Shown: one piece after another, positions 27,140 to 36,316 of the stretch
Layout of the letters: each line of letters starts with the position of its first letter
How positions within the stretch are numbered: position 1 is the first letter of the stretch
Origin: Bacteroidales bacterium 52_46
GTDB taxonomy: Bacteria > Bacteroidota > Bacteroidia > Bacteroidales > Muribaculaceae
Length of the DNA stretch: 62,617 bases
Direction of reading: 5' to 3'
Assembly: GCA_001915385.1 (NCBI GenBank)
Contig: MNQK01000035.1
Location: forward strand, 184,779-247,395
Made by a program: the position numbers and the translations under genes
The notes under the pieces: model-generated
Seen by the model: the letters and a program-made list of their open reading frames with translations, nothing else
Database searches by the model: none
What the model was told of the DNA's origin: nothing

Positions 27140-27156
27140 GGTAGATACTATGTAGA
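27140..27156. promoter_or_regulatory. GTAGA pair, site upstream of the BspA-like gene
   Basis: GGTAGATACTATGTAGA: two GTAGA copies 11 bases apart, as at 25297-25313. It lies 34-50 bases upstream of the -7 box at 27190, an activator-like position. Confidence 0.4.
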
Positions 27157-27189
27157 CAGCAGTTTTTCGCTTGCTGAACACACATTCCC

Positions 27190-27197
27190 TATTTTTG
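27190..27197 (+). promoter_or_regulatory. -7 box (TATTTTTG) for the BspA-like gene
   Basis: Matches TAnnTTTG; start expected near 27202, leader about 90 bases. The -33 region is poor, as expected for an activator-dependent promoter. Confidence 0.4.
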
Positions 27198-27292
27198 TGC
27201 CGGCATTAATTGTCGGAGAATATTGCAGAACTTACTCACTCCTTTTACATCTGATAAAAACTGTTATTTATAAACTTCCAAAATCTTGATTT

Positions 27293-29395
27293 ATGAATTT
27301 TTTGAGAAAGATTGTTGTCACATTCTTAATCGTGATGCTATCTCCGGCATTTGCCGCGCTGGCATTTCCGATAGGTAACCTGAACATTGAATTTAGCGAA
27401 GTCGACATGACTGCCCGCGTCACCGGAGCAGCCGACGGCGTGACCCTGACAGGCAAGGTTGAGATACCGGCCAAGGCCGTACGCCCCTCCGACGGCAAAA
27501 CCTATACTATAACGGAGATAGGTGACCGTGGCGGTAATATCAGAAACGACAAGACAGGCGAGGAGGCATTCTATAACTGCAATAAGATGACTTCGATAGT
27601 CATACCTTCCACAGTAACCTATATATTCAGCGAGTCGTTCATCGGTTGCACGGCGTTGAAAGAGTTTGTCGTGGCTTCCGGCAACAAGAACTATATGGCT
27701 GTCGACGGTGTGCTCTACACCAAAAGCAGCAAAGGCAAGATGGACGAACTGGTGCGTTTCCCGCCGGCAAAGGCAGGTGCATCGTTCACAATCCCCGATT
27801 GGATTTCGGGCGAGTCGGATAGCGGCAGCCGCTACGTATGCGGGGGCGCTTTCCGTGACAATTCCACTCTGAAGACTCTTGTAATCGGCAAAGACGTAAG
27901 GTTTGCCGCAGATGCATTTGAAGGTAATCTCGGTATAAGCAAAATCGTCGGGGAGGCATCCGGTACAGTCAATGTCGGAGGCCTGCTGCTGTCGGAGGAC
28001 CGTACGCGGCTTTTCTACTTCCCCCCGGCATATACCACCGGGACATTCAAAGTGCCCTCCGGCATAGTGGAGATAAGCAACTATGGGTGTGTTTCGGCTC
28101 GGTTTACGGCAATCGACTTCAATCAGGTCACAACCGTCGACAGGGCAGCATTCAAGGGGTCGGCGCTCAAGACTGTGACTGTGCCCGCTGCGGTAAAGCT
28201 GATAGGTACCGCTATATTCGAGGATTGCACGAATCTCACTGAAGCTGTGATTAATTGCAAGATACCTGTCGTTGAGAGCGCGACATTCCGTAATTGCCCG
28301 AAACTTACAAAAGTCACACTCCCGTCATCGTGCAAAGGCGTCTATGGCGATGCATTCAAGGGCTGTACGTCGCTGACAAGTTTCTCGCTCGCCAATATGA
28401 CTACATTCAACGAGGAGGGGTATTACGACGAGATGCATTTCGCATATAGCGGGCTTGAAAAGGTCAACTGGCCCTCGGGTGCGCCCTGTATCGAAGAATG
28501 CATGTTCTTCAAGTGCCGGAATCTCAAATCCATATCCCTGAAGCCGACCACCGAAACTATAAAAGCATACGCTTTCTACCAGACGGCGGTCGAGACCTTC
28601 AATTCTTCCAATCTGAAGGCGATAGATAATTACGTGTTCGAGGCTTGCGAATCGCTCCGTAAGATTGTGCTTCCCGCTTCCGACCATCAGCTTACGCTTG
28701 GCGTGGAAGCTTTCCGTGTCAATGAAAATGCCGAGGTATATATCGACCATAAGGATATAGGCTACACCGGCTGGACCGGCAGCGACTGGGGATATGCATT
28801 CTACGGAATGAAAAGCGATGCCACCATATATACCTCGCGTTTCTCGACGAAGGCGTTCCCCGAAGGATTCGGCGCCGTCTACTGCCCGGCGGGCGCTTAC
28901 GGCAACTATACCGGATTTGTGAGCAGGGATTCATACGTAAAGGAGATGTTCGGCGTGGTGATGGCGAGAACCGGTGTCACCGTACGGCCGAATTACCCGT
29001 GGGTGAAGGTTACAAGCGTCACTGTCGACGGCAAAGAGGCAACGTTGTCGGCAGATAATTTCTATCCCGCTACCGTGAGCTATAAATCTGACGTTGTCAT
29101 CAGCTACAACGTTAACGGAGTGAACATGTCGACCACCTATAAAGGCTCGTTCGTGGCATCGGTAGACGGACCGGAGATAGATTCCGACGCATCGGTCACC
29201 GTGGAAGTCAGTGACGGCGCTGTCGTAATAAGCGGCAACAGCCCCGTTGAATGGAGTATATGGCATGTCAACGGCACGCTCCTGCGCTCGGGCACCGACT
29301 CCGACGTGCGTGTCACCGATCTCGGCCACGGCATGTACGTAGTCCGCGCGGCAGCCCAAGGCACAACCCCTCTAATCCGCAAGGTGACATTATAA
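27293..29395 (+). CDS. Exported BspA-like leucine-rich-repeat protein
   Basis: 700 residues. Signal peptide at 1-22 ('MLSPAFAALA'). The body holds many LRR_5/BspA-type repeats, each with a pattern like 'F.NCP.L..V.LPSS....G.AF.GC..L' (for example 'FRNCPKLTKVTLPSSCKGVY', 'FIGCTALKEF'). A C-terminal extracellular-type tail ('WSIWHVNGTLLRSGTDSD', 'GHGMYVVRAAAQG') matches the sorting tails of the proteins at 1-6.3 kb. Related proteins bind host or bacterial surface ligands. The regulator just upstream and the GTAGA pair suggest dedicated control. A CCGCGG repeat follows the gene. Confidence 0.82.
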   Translation: MNFLRKIVVTFLIVMLSPAFAALAFPIGNLNIEFSEVDMTARVTGAADGVTLTGKVEIPAKAVRPSDGKTYTITEIGDRGGNIRNDKTGEEAFYNCNKMTSIVIPSTVTYIFSESFIGCTALKEFVVASGNKNYMAVDGVLYTKSSKGKMDELVRFPPAKAGASFTIPDWISGESDSGSRYVCGGAFRDNSTLKTLVIGKDVRFAADAFEGNLGISKIVGEASGTVNVGGLLLSEDRTRLFYFPPAYTTGTFKVPSGIVEISNYGCVSARFTAIDFNQVTTVDRAAFKGSALKTVTVPAAVKLIGTAIFEDCTNLTEAVINCKIPVVESATFRNCPKLTKVTLPSSCKGVYGDAFKGCTSLTSFSLANMTTFNEEGYYDEMHFAYSGLEKVNWPSGAPCIEECMFFKCRNLKSISLKPTTETIKAYAFYQTAVETFNSSNLKAIDNYVFEACESLRKIVLPASDHQLTLGVEAFRVNENAEVYIDHKDIGYTGWTGSDWGYAFYGMKSDATIYTSRFSTKAFPEGFGAVYCPAGAYGNYTGFVSRDSYVKEMFGVVMARTGVTVRPNYPWVKVTSVTVDGKEATLSADNFYPATVSYKSDVVISYNVNGVNMSTTYKGSFVASVDGPEIDSDASVTVEVSDGAVVISGNSPVEWSIWHVNGTLLRSGTDSDVRVTDLGHGMYVVRAAAQGTTPLIRKVTL

Positions 29396-29449
29396 AATAA
29401 ACGGGTAATTATATATCGAAATACAAACTCCGGGTGTTGCGGGACTAAA

Positions 29450-29531
29450 CTTTCCGCGGTTAAAAAACCGCGGCTACTACACGGCTGATTATCAAGAGGC
29501 TTTGCATAGTAGCCGCGGTTTATAACCGCGG
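29450..29531. repeat. CCGCGG double-hairpin repeat, copy 3
   Basis: Same element as at 17436 and 25031, with the GCTGATTATCA core and TAGTAGCCGCGG conserved. It lies between the convergent BspA-like and DUF4252 genes. Confidence 0.8.
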
Positions 29532-29561
29532 AGTTTGTATTGTGGCGCATTTCGTCGGGTG

Positions 29562-30026
29562 CTAATCGGTCGCGCCGGGGATTGCCGAGGCATTTATTTT
29601 TCCGTGGATAACCACGATATTGATTTCATAAAAATCTCGGTCGGCGTTGTAGATCAGCATTGCCGTCGGTTCTTTTGAGCCCTCGGGGATGACCATATAG
29701 ATCTGCGATACCTCGCCGTCCTCCTCGCTGTACACCATTTCCTCGGTTTTCAACGTTTTAAGTAATTTTTCAAACGCGGCCGCCACGGTATCATACATCT
29801 TTTTGCTTTCACATGAATAGGCTTCGACCGATTTGATATCTTTCATCGTATCCTTGAACTGGTCGCCGTAATCTCCCATCATCCCTTCGGCCATACTGAG
29901 CATAGCGGAGCCGACGTATACCTTGGATATTCCGTCGCCGGTAGGCATTGAGCCCAACAGCCGGTTCTGGGCACACGATACCAACGGTAATATCAGCATC
30001 AGCAGTGATAAAATCTTTAATTTCAT
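29562..30026 (-). CDS. DUF4252 lipoprotein
   Basis: 154 residues from ATG 30026 ('MKLKILSLLMLILPLVSC'), with lipobox 'LVSC' at residue 18; the longer upstream frame overlaps the anti-sigma gene and lacks a signal. The mature part ('VYVGSAMLSMAEGM', 'SVEAYSCES', 'EEDGEVSQIYMVI') fits DUF4252, a small exported Bacteroidetes family typically found next to sigma/anti-sigma pairs. Third gene of the trio, 19 bases after the anti-sigma gene. Probably a target or modulator of the sigma pathway. Confidence 0.75.
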   Translation of the reverse strand: MKLKILSLLMLILPLVSCAQNRLLGSMPTGDGISKVYVGSAMLSMAEGMMGDYGDQFKDTMKDIKSVEAYSCESKKMYDTVAAAFEKLLKTLKTEEMVYSEEDGEVSQIYMVIPEGSKEPTAMLIYNADRDFYEINIVVIHGKINASAIPGATD

Positions 30027-30045
30027 GATAATATAGTGTTTATGT

Positions 30046-30765
30046 TTAACTTTTTTCGATTGTGTTGCGGAGGATGTTTTCAGCGTTGTCAAACGCATTG
30101 TCAGTCTCACTGAAAGCTTTGTCGGTCATAGCCATGGCACGCGAATATTGCTTGCGGGCTTTTACCATTATATACATCGCTTCTTCGGGGTCGTCAATGT
30201 GGGTATAGCCTGCATCATCGGTCGTGGTCTGTGCGATGGCCTCGTTACGGTGTGAAGGCTTGCGTACAGAAGGTCTTGTTTTAGGCCTGACGGTTTGTTC
30301 GGGCATTACTGTCTGTACTGTTTCAACTTCGGGGGAAACTGATGTAGATGCACTGTCGACAGGTTCGGTCGGCGTTTTAAGTTGTGAAGCGTATAAATCG
30401 CCCTGTACCGACACTACAGTATTATTGCTCGGTCGCAGACAGAACCCGATAAGCAACGCTATCGAGGCCGCTGCCGCGGTGACAGCAACGATAAAGCGGC
30501 GGCGCAGTCTAAACCGTCGTGTGCGGCGCTCGCGGGTTGCTTCCGCTTCGATTTCGGCCAAAAGCTCCTTGTCGGGGCATTCTTCCGAAATCATATCGAC
30601 CGTACGGAATATCGAGGCTTCCCGGCGCAGGTCGTCAGGCAGCTCCTGCGGGTCGGTGCTGTGGAAGAAAGCTCCTATTTCCTTTTCATCGGAAAGGGTC
30701 GTATTGCCGTCATACCAGTCGGCAATCAGCTTTCTTATCCGGTCGTATTGTGATAGTCTGTTCAT
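30046..30765 (-). CDS. Membrane anti-sigma factor
   Basis: 239 residues. Cytoplasmic N-terminal part (1-87) begins 'LSQYDRIRKLIADWYDGNTT' and reads like an anti-sigma domain; one membrane helix at about 89-110 ('FIVAVTAAAASIALLIGFCL'); the rest is a polar periplasmic region rich in T, S, P and V. It overlaps the sigma gene by 4 bases (30762-30765), which fits a sigma/anti-sigma pair made in fixed ratio. It would hold the ECF factor at the membrane until an envelope signal arrives. The zinc-binding HxxxCxxC of ZAS anti-sigmas is not present. Confidence 0.75.
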   Translation of the reverse strand: MNRLSQYDRIRKLIADWYDGNTTLSDEKEIGAFFHSTDPQELPDDLRREASIFRTVDMISEECPDKELLAEIEAEATRERRTRRFRLRRRFIVAVTAAAASIALLIGFCLRPSNNTVVSVQGDLYASQLKTPTEPVDSASTSVSPEVETVQTVMPEQTVRPKTRPSVRKPSHRNEAIAQTTTDDAGYTHIDDPEEAMYIMVKARKQYSRAMAMTDKAFSETDNAFDNAENILRNTIEKS

Positions 30766-31250
30766 ATATTCTCGTATTGAATAATCAGTTTGCGTAGTTC
30801 TTTGCGTGAGCGCGACAGATGCTGTCGCACGGTGCCCTCGTTCATATTGACAGCACGGGCGATTTCAATCCCTGATTTGCCGGAGAGGCTGAGGCGGAGT
30901 ATGGTGCGCCGCGGTTCGCCGAGCTGTTCTATGGCGCTTGACAGCAGTTCGAGGCGACGTAAGTCGTCGTTCTTCTCGACCGCAATGGCCTCGGCCACAT
31001 CGTCGACCGCAGTCATCACAGTGCCGGCATTTTGCCGATGGATGTCGAGGCAACGGTTTCGCACGGCCCGTATGGCGTATGCCGCACCGTTGGCTACGGC
31101 ATTTAGCCGTTCGCGTCCCTCCCATAGGGCCCGCATCACATCCTGCACGGCATCTTTGGCGATTTCGTCGTCGCCAAGTATTTTCCGCGCGGTGGCTGCC
31201 ATTGCGCCGTAGGCCGGAAGTATTGTCGATTTAAACTCTTCAGCTGTCAT
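30762..31250 (-). CDS. ECF-type RNA polymerase sigma factor
   Basis: 162 residues, the size of an ECF sigma. Region 2 includes 'AATARKILGDDEIAKDAVQD' and 'AAYAIRAVRNRCLDIHR'; region 4 includes 'LGEPRRTILRLSLSGKSGIE' and 'MNEGTVRQHLSRSRKELRK'. It directs polymerase to a small set of promoters, probably including its own, and is controlled by the anti-sigma protein downstream. First gene of the trio, divergent from gmd. Confidence 0.9.
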   Translation of the reverse strand: MTAEEFKSTILPAYGAMAATARKILGDDEIAKDAVQDVMRALWEGRERLNAVANGAAYAIRAVRNRCLDIHRQNAGTVMTAVDDVAEAIAVEKNDDLRRLELLSSAIEQLGEPRRTILRLSLSGKSGIEIARAVNMNEGTVRQHLSRSRKELRKLIIQYENI

Positions 31251-31362
31251 CGTTTTCGGTGGTGTTCACCTATTTGACGTAAATATACATGATTTGTGAC
31301 ACATAATTTATAAAAAGGATGCAAACTTAGACATTTTCATCGTTTAAAATGGGAAAATTACT

Positions 31363-31370
31363 TAAATTTG
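31363..31370 (+). promoter_or_regulatory. -7 box (TAAATTTG) for gmd-fcl
   Basis: TAnnTTTG match 46 bases upstream of the gmd ATG. Confidence 0.5.
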
Positions 31371-31416
31371 CATTCAGAATTTACTTAGATAATATTTTAA
31401 TATTGATTTTCAAACA

Positions 31417-32523
31417 ATGAAAAGAGTTGCATTGATCACCGGCATTACCGGTCAGGACGGCAGCTATCTTGCCGAATTTCTTTTAGAAAAAGGTTATGAG
31501 GTGCACGGCATTATGCGCCGTTCATCATCATTCAATACCAGCCGTATCGAGCATCTTTACCTTGACGAGTGGGTGCGCGACATGAAAAAAGCGCGTCTCA
31601 TCAACCTTCACTGGGGCGATATGACCGATTCGTCATCGCTCGTCAGAATTATACAGCTTGTGCAGCCCGACGAAATCTACAACCTTGCGGCTCAGAGCCA
31701 TGTGAAGGTATCGTTCGACGTGCCTGAATTTACCGCCGACGCCGACGCCATCGGTCCGTTGCGTCTGCTTGAGGCCGTGCGCATACTTGGTCTGGAGAAA
31801 AAGACAAAGATATATCAGGCTTCCACATCCGAACTCTATGGCAAGGTGCAGGAAGTACCCCAGAAAGAAACTACCCCGTTCTATCCCCGTTCGCCCTACG
31901 GCGTGGCCAAGCAATACGGTTTCTGGATTACCAAGAACTACCGCGAGAGCTACGGCATGTTTGCCGTCAACGGTATCCTTTTCAACCACGAGAGCGAGCG
32001 CCGCGGCGAGACTTTCGTGACCCGCAAAATCACTATCGCTGCCGCCCGTATAGCGCAGGGATTTCAGGATCGCCTTTATCTCGGCAATCTTGACGCGCGC
32101 CGCGACTGGGGATATGCCAAGGACTATGTGGAGTGTATGTGGCTGATACTCCAGCACCCAGTTCCAGAGGATTTCGTGATTGCCACCGGCGAGATGCACA
32201 CCGTGCGCGAGTTTGCCACTCTTGCTTTCCGCCACGTAGGCATCGAACTGGAATGGAAAGGCGAGGGCGTCGACGAAAAAGGTATCGACAAGGCCACCGG
32301 CAAAGTCATCGTGGAGGTCGATCCGAAATATTTCCGCCCGTGCGAGGTGGAGCAGCTGCTCGGCGACCCGTCGAAAGCCCGTGAACTGCTTGGCTGGAAC
32401 CCGACGAAGACTCCGTTTGAAGAACTTGTAAGAATTATGGTGGAGCATGACATGAAGTTTGTACGCAAGCTCTATCTCCGCGATAAGTTTGACAAAGAGG
32501 CAGGGGAGGGGTCGGCGCTATGA
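31417..32523 (+). CDS. gmd: GDP-mannose 4,6-dehydratase
   Basis: 368 residues, normal length. NAD(P) fold 'ALITGITGQDGSYLAEFL', the RR-loop 'GIMRRSSSFNTSRI', and catalytic S/T-Y-K set 'STSELYGK' with 'YPRSPYGVAK'. It converts GDP-D-mannose to GDP-4-keto-6-deoxy-mannose, the first step to GDP-L-fucose. Its TGA overlaps the ATG of fcl (32520-32523), so the two steps are translationally coupled. GDP-fucose supplies capsule and protein O-glycans in Bacteroidales. Confidence 0.95.
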   Translation: MKRVALITGITGQDGSYLAEFLLEKGYEVHGIMRRSSSFNTSRIEHLYLDEWVRDMKKARLINLHWGDMTDSSSLVRIIQLVQPDEIYNLAAQSHVKVSFDVPEFTADADAIGPLRLLEAVRILGLEKKTKIYQASTSELYGKVQEVPQKETTPFYPRSPYGVAKQYGFWITKNYRESYGMFAVNGILFNHESERRGETFVTRKITIAAARIAQGFQDRLYLGNLDARRDWGYAKDYVECMWLILQHPVPEDFVIATGEMHTVREFATLAFRHVGIELEWKGEGVDEKGIDKATGKVIVEVDPKYFRPCEVEQLLGDPSKARELLGWNPTKTPFEELVRIMVEHDMKFVRKLYLRDKFDKEAGEGSAL

Positions 32524-33464
32524 TGCCTCTTGATGCAAAAATCTATGTGGCCGGCCACCGCGGTATGGTTGGGTCGGCCATAGTCCGCGAACTGCAGCGG
32601 CAGGGCTACACAAATATCATCACCCGCACGCATGCCGAACTCGATCTTTGCCGTCAGGCCGATGTGGAGCGTTTTTTCGCCGAAGAACGGCCTGAATATG
32701 TGTTTCTCGCAGCGGCCAAGGTGGGAGGTATTGTGGCCAACAGCAATGCGCTCGCCGATTTCATGTATCAGAACATGATGCTGGAGATGAATGTCATACA
32801 CGCCGCATGGCGCAACGGTTGCCGTAAACTCGAATTCCTCGGTTCGTCGTGCATCTATCCCCGCATGGCGCCGCAGCCCATGAAGGAGGACTGCCTGCTG
32901 ACGTCGGCGCTCGAGCCAACCAACGAGGCATACGCCCTCGCCAAAATCTCCGGACTGAAATATTGCGAGTATCTCAACCGCCAGTACGGCACCGACTACA
33001 TTTCAGTCATGCCGACCAATCTCTACGGTCCCAACGACAACTATCATCCCGAGCACTCCCACGTGCTCCCGGCACTCATTCGCCGTTTTCATGAGGCAAA
33101 AGTGTCGGGCGCTCCCTCGGTGACATGCTGGGGCGACGGCAGTCCGCTGCGCGAATTCCTCTACGTCGACGACCTCGCCAACCTGTGCGTGTTCCTGATG
33201 AACAATTACTCAGGCAACGAAACGGTAAATGCCGGCACAGGCAAAGAAGTCACCATAAAGCAGCTTACTGAAATGGTGGCCAAAGTCGTAGGCTACGAAG
33301 GTGAAATCCTATGGGACACCACCCGCCCCAACGGCACACCCCGCAAACTCCTCGACGTAAGCAAAACCCGCGCTCTCGGCTGGCACTATACCGTGGAACT
33401 CGCCGACGGCATAGCCCTCGCCTATGCCGACTTCCTCAATAACCCAATCCGCGCCGAACGCTGA
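32520..33464 (+). CDS. fcl: GDP-L-fucose synthase
   Basis: 314 residues. NADPH-binding 'YVAGHRGMVGSAIVREL', family strings 'AAAKVGGIVANS', 'FLGSSCIYP' and catalytic 'YALAKISGLKYCEYLNRQ'. It epimerises and reduces the product of Gmd to GDP-L-fucose. Coupled to gmd by a 4-base overlap and followed after 21 bases by a perfect palindrome. Confidence 0.95.
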   Translation: MMPLDAKIYVAGHRGMVGSAIVRELQRQGYTNIITRTHAELDLCRQADVERFFAEERPEYVFLAAAKVGGIVANSNALADFMYQNMMLEMNVIHAAWRNGCRKLEFLGSSCIYPRMAPQPMKEDCLLTSALEPTNEAYALAKISGLKYCEYLNRQYGTDYISVMPTNLYGPNDNYHPEHSHVLPALIRRFHEAKVSGAPSVTCWGDGSPLREFLYVDDLANLCVFLMNNYSGNETVNAGTGKEVTIKQLTEMVAKVVGYEGEILWDTTRPNGTPRKLLDVSKTRALGWHYTVELADGIALAYADFLNNPIRAER

Positions 33465-33485
33465 CCCGCTCCACGCAGTAAAAGA

Positions 33486-33535
33486 TTCACCCGCTTGTAG
33501 GGCTGCTCCCCGGAGCAGCCCTACAAGCGGGTGAA
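33486..33535 (+). terminator. Perfect 24-bp palindrome after fcl
   Basis: Arms 33486-33509 and 33512-33535 are exact reverse complements with a 2-base loop. No T-run follows, so it may be a repeat element acting as a terminator. The inner part (GTAGGGCTGC and its complement) recurs in other gaps of the window. Confidence 0.7.
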
Positions 33536-33567
33536 AGCAATACACTAATAAATATAATTATTCCATT

Positions 33568-35007
33568 ATGCGTAACCTTAAATCCAATATCTCTAAAATC
33601 AAGACGATTGCCATTGCGGCAATGCTTCTTGCCATGAGCGCAGTCGACTTTGTATCCTACGGTCAGCAAAAATCGGCAGCGCCACTCCGTGTCAACGACA
33701 GATATTCCATGAGTCCCGACTCCCGCTTCAAACCGGAATTGCGCTATATCCTCGTACGTCTCAAAGGCGACAACGGAGTAAGCATTGTCGACCTTATCGA
33801 CGGTAAAGTCGTCTCGCGCAATTTTGCTCCCGTCACCAACTCCAAAGGGAAAATTAGTGGTGAAAATTGGACAACACCGGTATTGGACGATATATTTTGC
33901 ATAAAAAGAAATAAACAGACTAATGGGGATTGGCGTCGTAGCGTAGCTATTTATCAAAATCCATCACGCCCTGTTTCGCTAGCCGGGTTAACTGATTTGT
34001 ACAGTGCTAATATCATCAATCCCAATCTGTTCCCAATATGTAAATACGGCGAACGTATAAAGTTCGTTGACAGCAAAGGCAACGTAAAATTCACTGTAAT
34101 GCCTATCGACGGCAAAGAGCCAAGTTCTGTAAGTTCTGATATTTGCAATGGCATTATAGTTGTAAGGGTTGGTAGTGGTGGTAGGACTGATTCCACTACT
34201 AATAACATAGGGAAACAAACCGATAATAAATCAACAGAAAAATATGGCGCAATTGACACTACCGGAAAATGGGTTATCTATCCGGAATGGGACAGCTTGG
34301 AATCATATCAGATTGGTGTAATTCATGGACTTAAAGATGGTGTCTGGTATAATATTACTCCGACAGGTAAATCAACACGAGATGTCAATGCCGATATACA
34401 TCTATATAGACGCGGGTGGCCGGTTCCAAGTAAATTCCTTATTGAAACAGTCTATGATGGCGGTCCTGTTTCCAATATCTACGATCTGAAACAAAACTAT
34501 ATTGCAACTATAGATAACGCCGATCTTATCAATCCAAATCAGACTCATCCAGGAATTCTTTGTGCAAGAAGAGGGATTCGTTATGATTCCAACGGCCATT
34601 ACATCGGTTATTCAAATCTTGTGGATTTATCACATAATAATGCCGTTATTTCAAAGAATTACACAGATTTGGATGAATTGCCTGATGGTAACTATCTTGG
34701 GCGTAACCGTATCAATGATAGTGATATATTCAAGTGTTGGTATGTCAAAGCCGATGGGACGGAAACTCCACTTCCCGACAATTGTGAATTTCCATTCAGT
34801 GACCCCCTTATGGCATTATATTATAAACCCGAAATTAACCGATTTATAGTGATAGGCAAAAACGGAGCCCCGGGATATATCTGTGATTTCAATGGCAACA
34901 AAATAGGCAACCTACAGATTGAAGAGTTCTACAATACGGAATGGGAAGTCGAGCCGGTAAAGAGCAGCTACTGGCGCAAACATATCCTCGGCGAAGATGA
35001 TTATTAA
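33568..35007 (+). CDS. Exported WG-repeat-like protein with mosaic base composition
   Basis: 479 residues. Signal segment at about 10-33. The middle has WG-like repeats: 'YGAIDTTGKWVIYPEWDSLE' is the clearest, with weaker ones around 'FVDSKGNVKF' and 'CDFNGNKIG'. WG-repeat proteins are usually exported with unknown roles. Codon usage changes sharply: the first ~95 codons (to about 33850) and the last ~40 are GC-rich like the housekeeping genes, while the middle is AT-rich. This suggests replacement of the central part by recombination. It stands alone between the fcl palindrome and a convergent ATPase gene. Confidence 0.6.
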   Translation: MRNLKSNISKIKTIAIAAMLLAMSAVDFVSYGQQKSAAPLRVNDRYSMSPDSRFKPELRYILVRLKGDNGVSIVDLIDGKVVSRNFAPVTNSKGKISGENWTTPVLDDIFCIKRNKQTNGDWRRSVAIYQNPSRPVSLAGLTDLYSANIINPNLFPICKYGERIKFVDSKGNVKFTVMPIDGKEPSSVSSDICNGIIVVRVGSGGRTDSTTNNIGKQTDNKSTEKYGAIDTTGKWVIYPEWDSLESYQIGVIHGLKDGVWYNITPTGKSTRDVNADIHLYRRGWPVPSKFLIETVYDGGPVSNIYDLKQNYIATIDNADLINPNQTHPGILCARRGIRYDSNGHYIGYSNLVDLSHNNAVISKNYTDLDELPDGNYLGRNRINDSDIFKCWYVKADGTETPLPDNCEFPFSDPLMALYYKPEINRFIVIGKNGAPGYICDFNGNKIGNLQIEEFYNTEWEVEPVKSSYWRKHILGEDDY

Positions 35008-35056
35008 TTAATATTTTGTAGCAACGCTTACAATTATGAATATATTATAATCTTTT

Positions 35057-35096
35057 TTTACAGAGAAAGATTTTCGCTATTCTCTTTCTCTGTAAA
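35057..35096. terminator. Hairpin between convergent genes
   Basis: Perfect 14-bp arms at 35057-35070 and 35083-35096 with a 12-base loop, between the WG-like gene and the DUF4143 ATPase gene. Confidence 0.5.
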
Positions 35097-35170
35097 GAAA
35101 GGTTTTTGTAACTGCCAGAATATAAGAGATATATGAATAACTTTTATGGCTGATGTAAATGGAGGGGAAA

Positions 35171-36292
35171 TTATATTAGGTATTCTATGGCGTTTTCCGG
35201 CGTTACGATATGGAATGCAGCATCGGGGTATGACTGGGCAAAATGCGGAGGAACAAAGGCCTTCTTTGCCGGATTCCATTTAGCTTCGAATGCAGTTATG
35301 GCACCATCCTTTTCTTCTATCAAGTCAATCTCTTTTTGCTGGGTAGTGCGCCAAAACCACATATTGGCGAAAGAATGTGAGTAATTGTTCTGTTTAAGTC
35401 TTTCTACTATGAAGAAATTTTCCCACAAGGCGCCTGTATCTTCGCGATTTTCAGCCTCACGGTAATCGTTAATGACAGCATTCCTTATGCCTAAATCATA
35501 GAAATATATTTTCTTACTGTATTTTAGTTCATTATGAAGATTGCGAGAGAAGCTTCCCAAGCGAAATACTATGAAATTCTTTTCAAGTATATCGATATAT
35601 TTCTCTACAGTTTTGGAATCAAGGCCTATGAGTTGCCCTATTTCACGGTAGGCAATTTGGTCGCCGATTTGGCGGGCAAGAGCCTGCACGAGCAACACGA
35701 GCTTGTCCGGTCTACCAATGCCGTCGAGCTGTAATATATCCTTATAGAGATAGCTTGAAGAAAGTTCGCGAAGCACTTCCTTTTCTTCGCCGGGGAGAGA
35801 TACGACTTCCGGATAGTAGCCATATATCATGCGGTGAGGTATGCTGCGTGTCTCTTTTAAGGCATCGGTATTGTCGACCATCTCCTTGAAAGAAAGAGGA
35901 TACATTTTAAACTCGCGCTTGCGTCCGGTAAGACTTTCTCCTACTCCCGCGGCAAGTTGCAATGATGAGCTTCCTGTGGCTATCACCTGAACGCCTTTAA
36001 TCTGGTCCGTGATTAATTTTAATCTCAAGCCAATGTTACTTATTCGTTGAGCCTCATCGACTACAATATATTTTTTATTGCCTATAAAAAGTCGTAATCT
36101 GTCCGTTGTCATCTCAGAAAATATTCGCTGGACGTCAGAGTCATCGCCATTGAGCCACAACACATCATCCCGATTATCGAAAATCGTATGTATTAGAGTT
36201 GATTTACCGACCTGTCGTGCCCCAAGTAATATTATTGCCTTGCCTGACCCAAGCTGTGCTTCAATCTGTGGTTTTAGTTGTCGAGCTATCAT
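35171..36292 (-). CDS. AAA ATPase with DUF4143 domain
   Basis: 373 residues. Walker A 'LLGARQVGKSTLI' (about 22-34), Walker B 'KYIVVDEAQRI', sensor-like 'VIATGSSSLQL', then a helix-rich middle with a winged-helix-like 'IAYREIGQLIGLDSKTVEKY' and a C-terminal DUF4143 region with nuclease-like 'KEIDLIEEKDGAITAFEAKW' (D, E and E-x-K spacing). The family is common and mobile in Bacteroidetes; the role is unclear. It is AT-rich and isolated. Its promoter overlaps strong palindromes, suggesting self-control or control by a local repressor. Confidence 0.85.
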   Translation of the reverse strand: MIARQLKPQIEAQLGSGKAIILLGARQVGKSTLIHTIFDNRDDVLWLNGDDSDVQRIFSEMTTDRLRLFIGNKKYIVVDEAQRISNIGLRLKLITDQIKGVQVIATGSSSLQLAAGVGESLTGRKREFKMYPLSFKEMVDNTDALKETRSIPHRMIYGYYPEVVSLPGEEKEVLRELSSSYLYKDILQLDGIGRPDKLVLLVQALARQIGDQIAYREIGQLIGLDSKTVEKYIDILEKNFIVFRLGSFSRNLHNELKYSKKIYFYDLGIRNAVINDYREAENREDTGALWENFFIVERLKQNNYSHSFANMWFWRTTQQKEIDLIEEKDGAITAFEAKWNPAKKAFVPPHFAQSYPDAAFHIVTPENAIEYLI

Positions 36293-36316
36293 TATGAGTA
36301 TGCGATAAGTATATTG

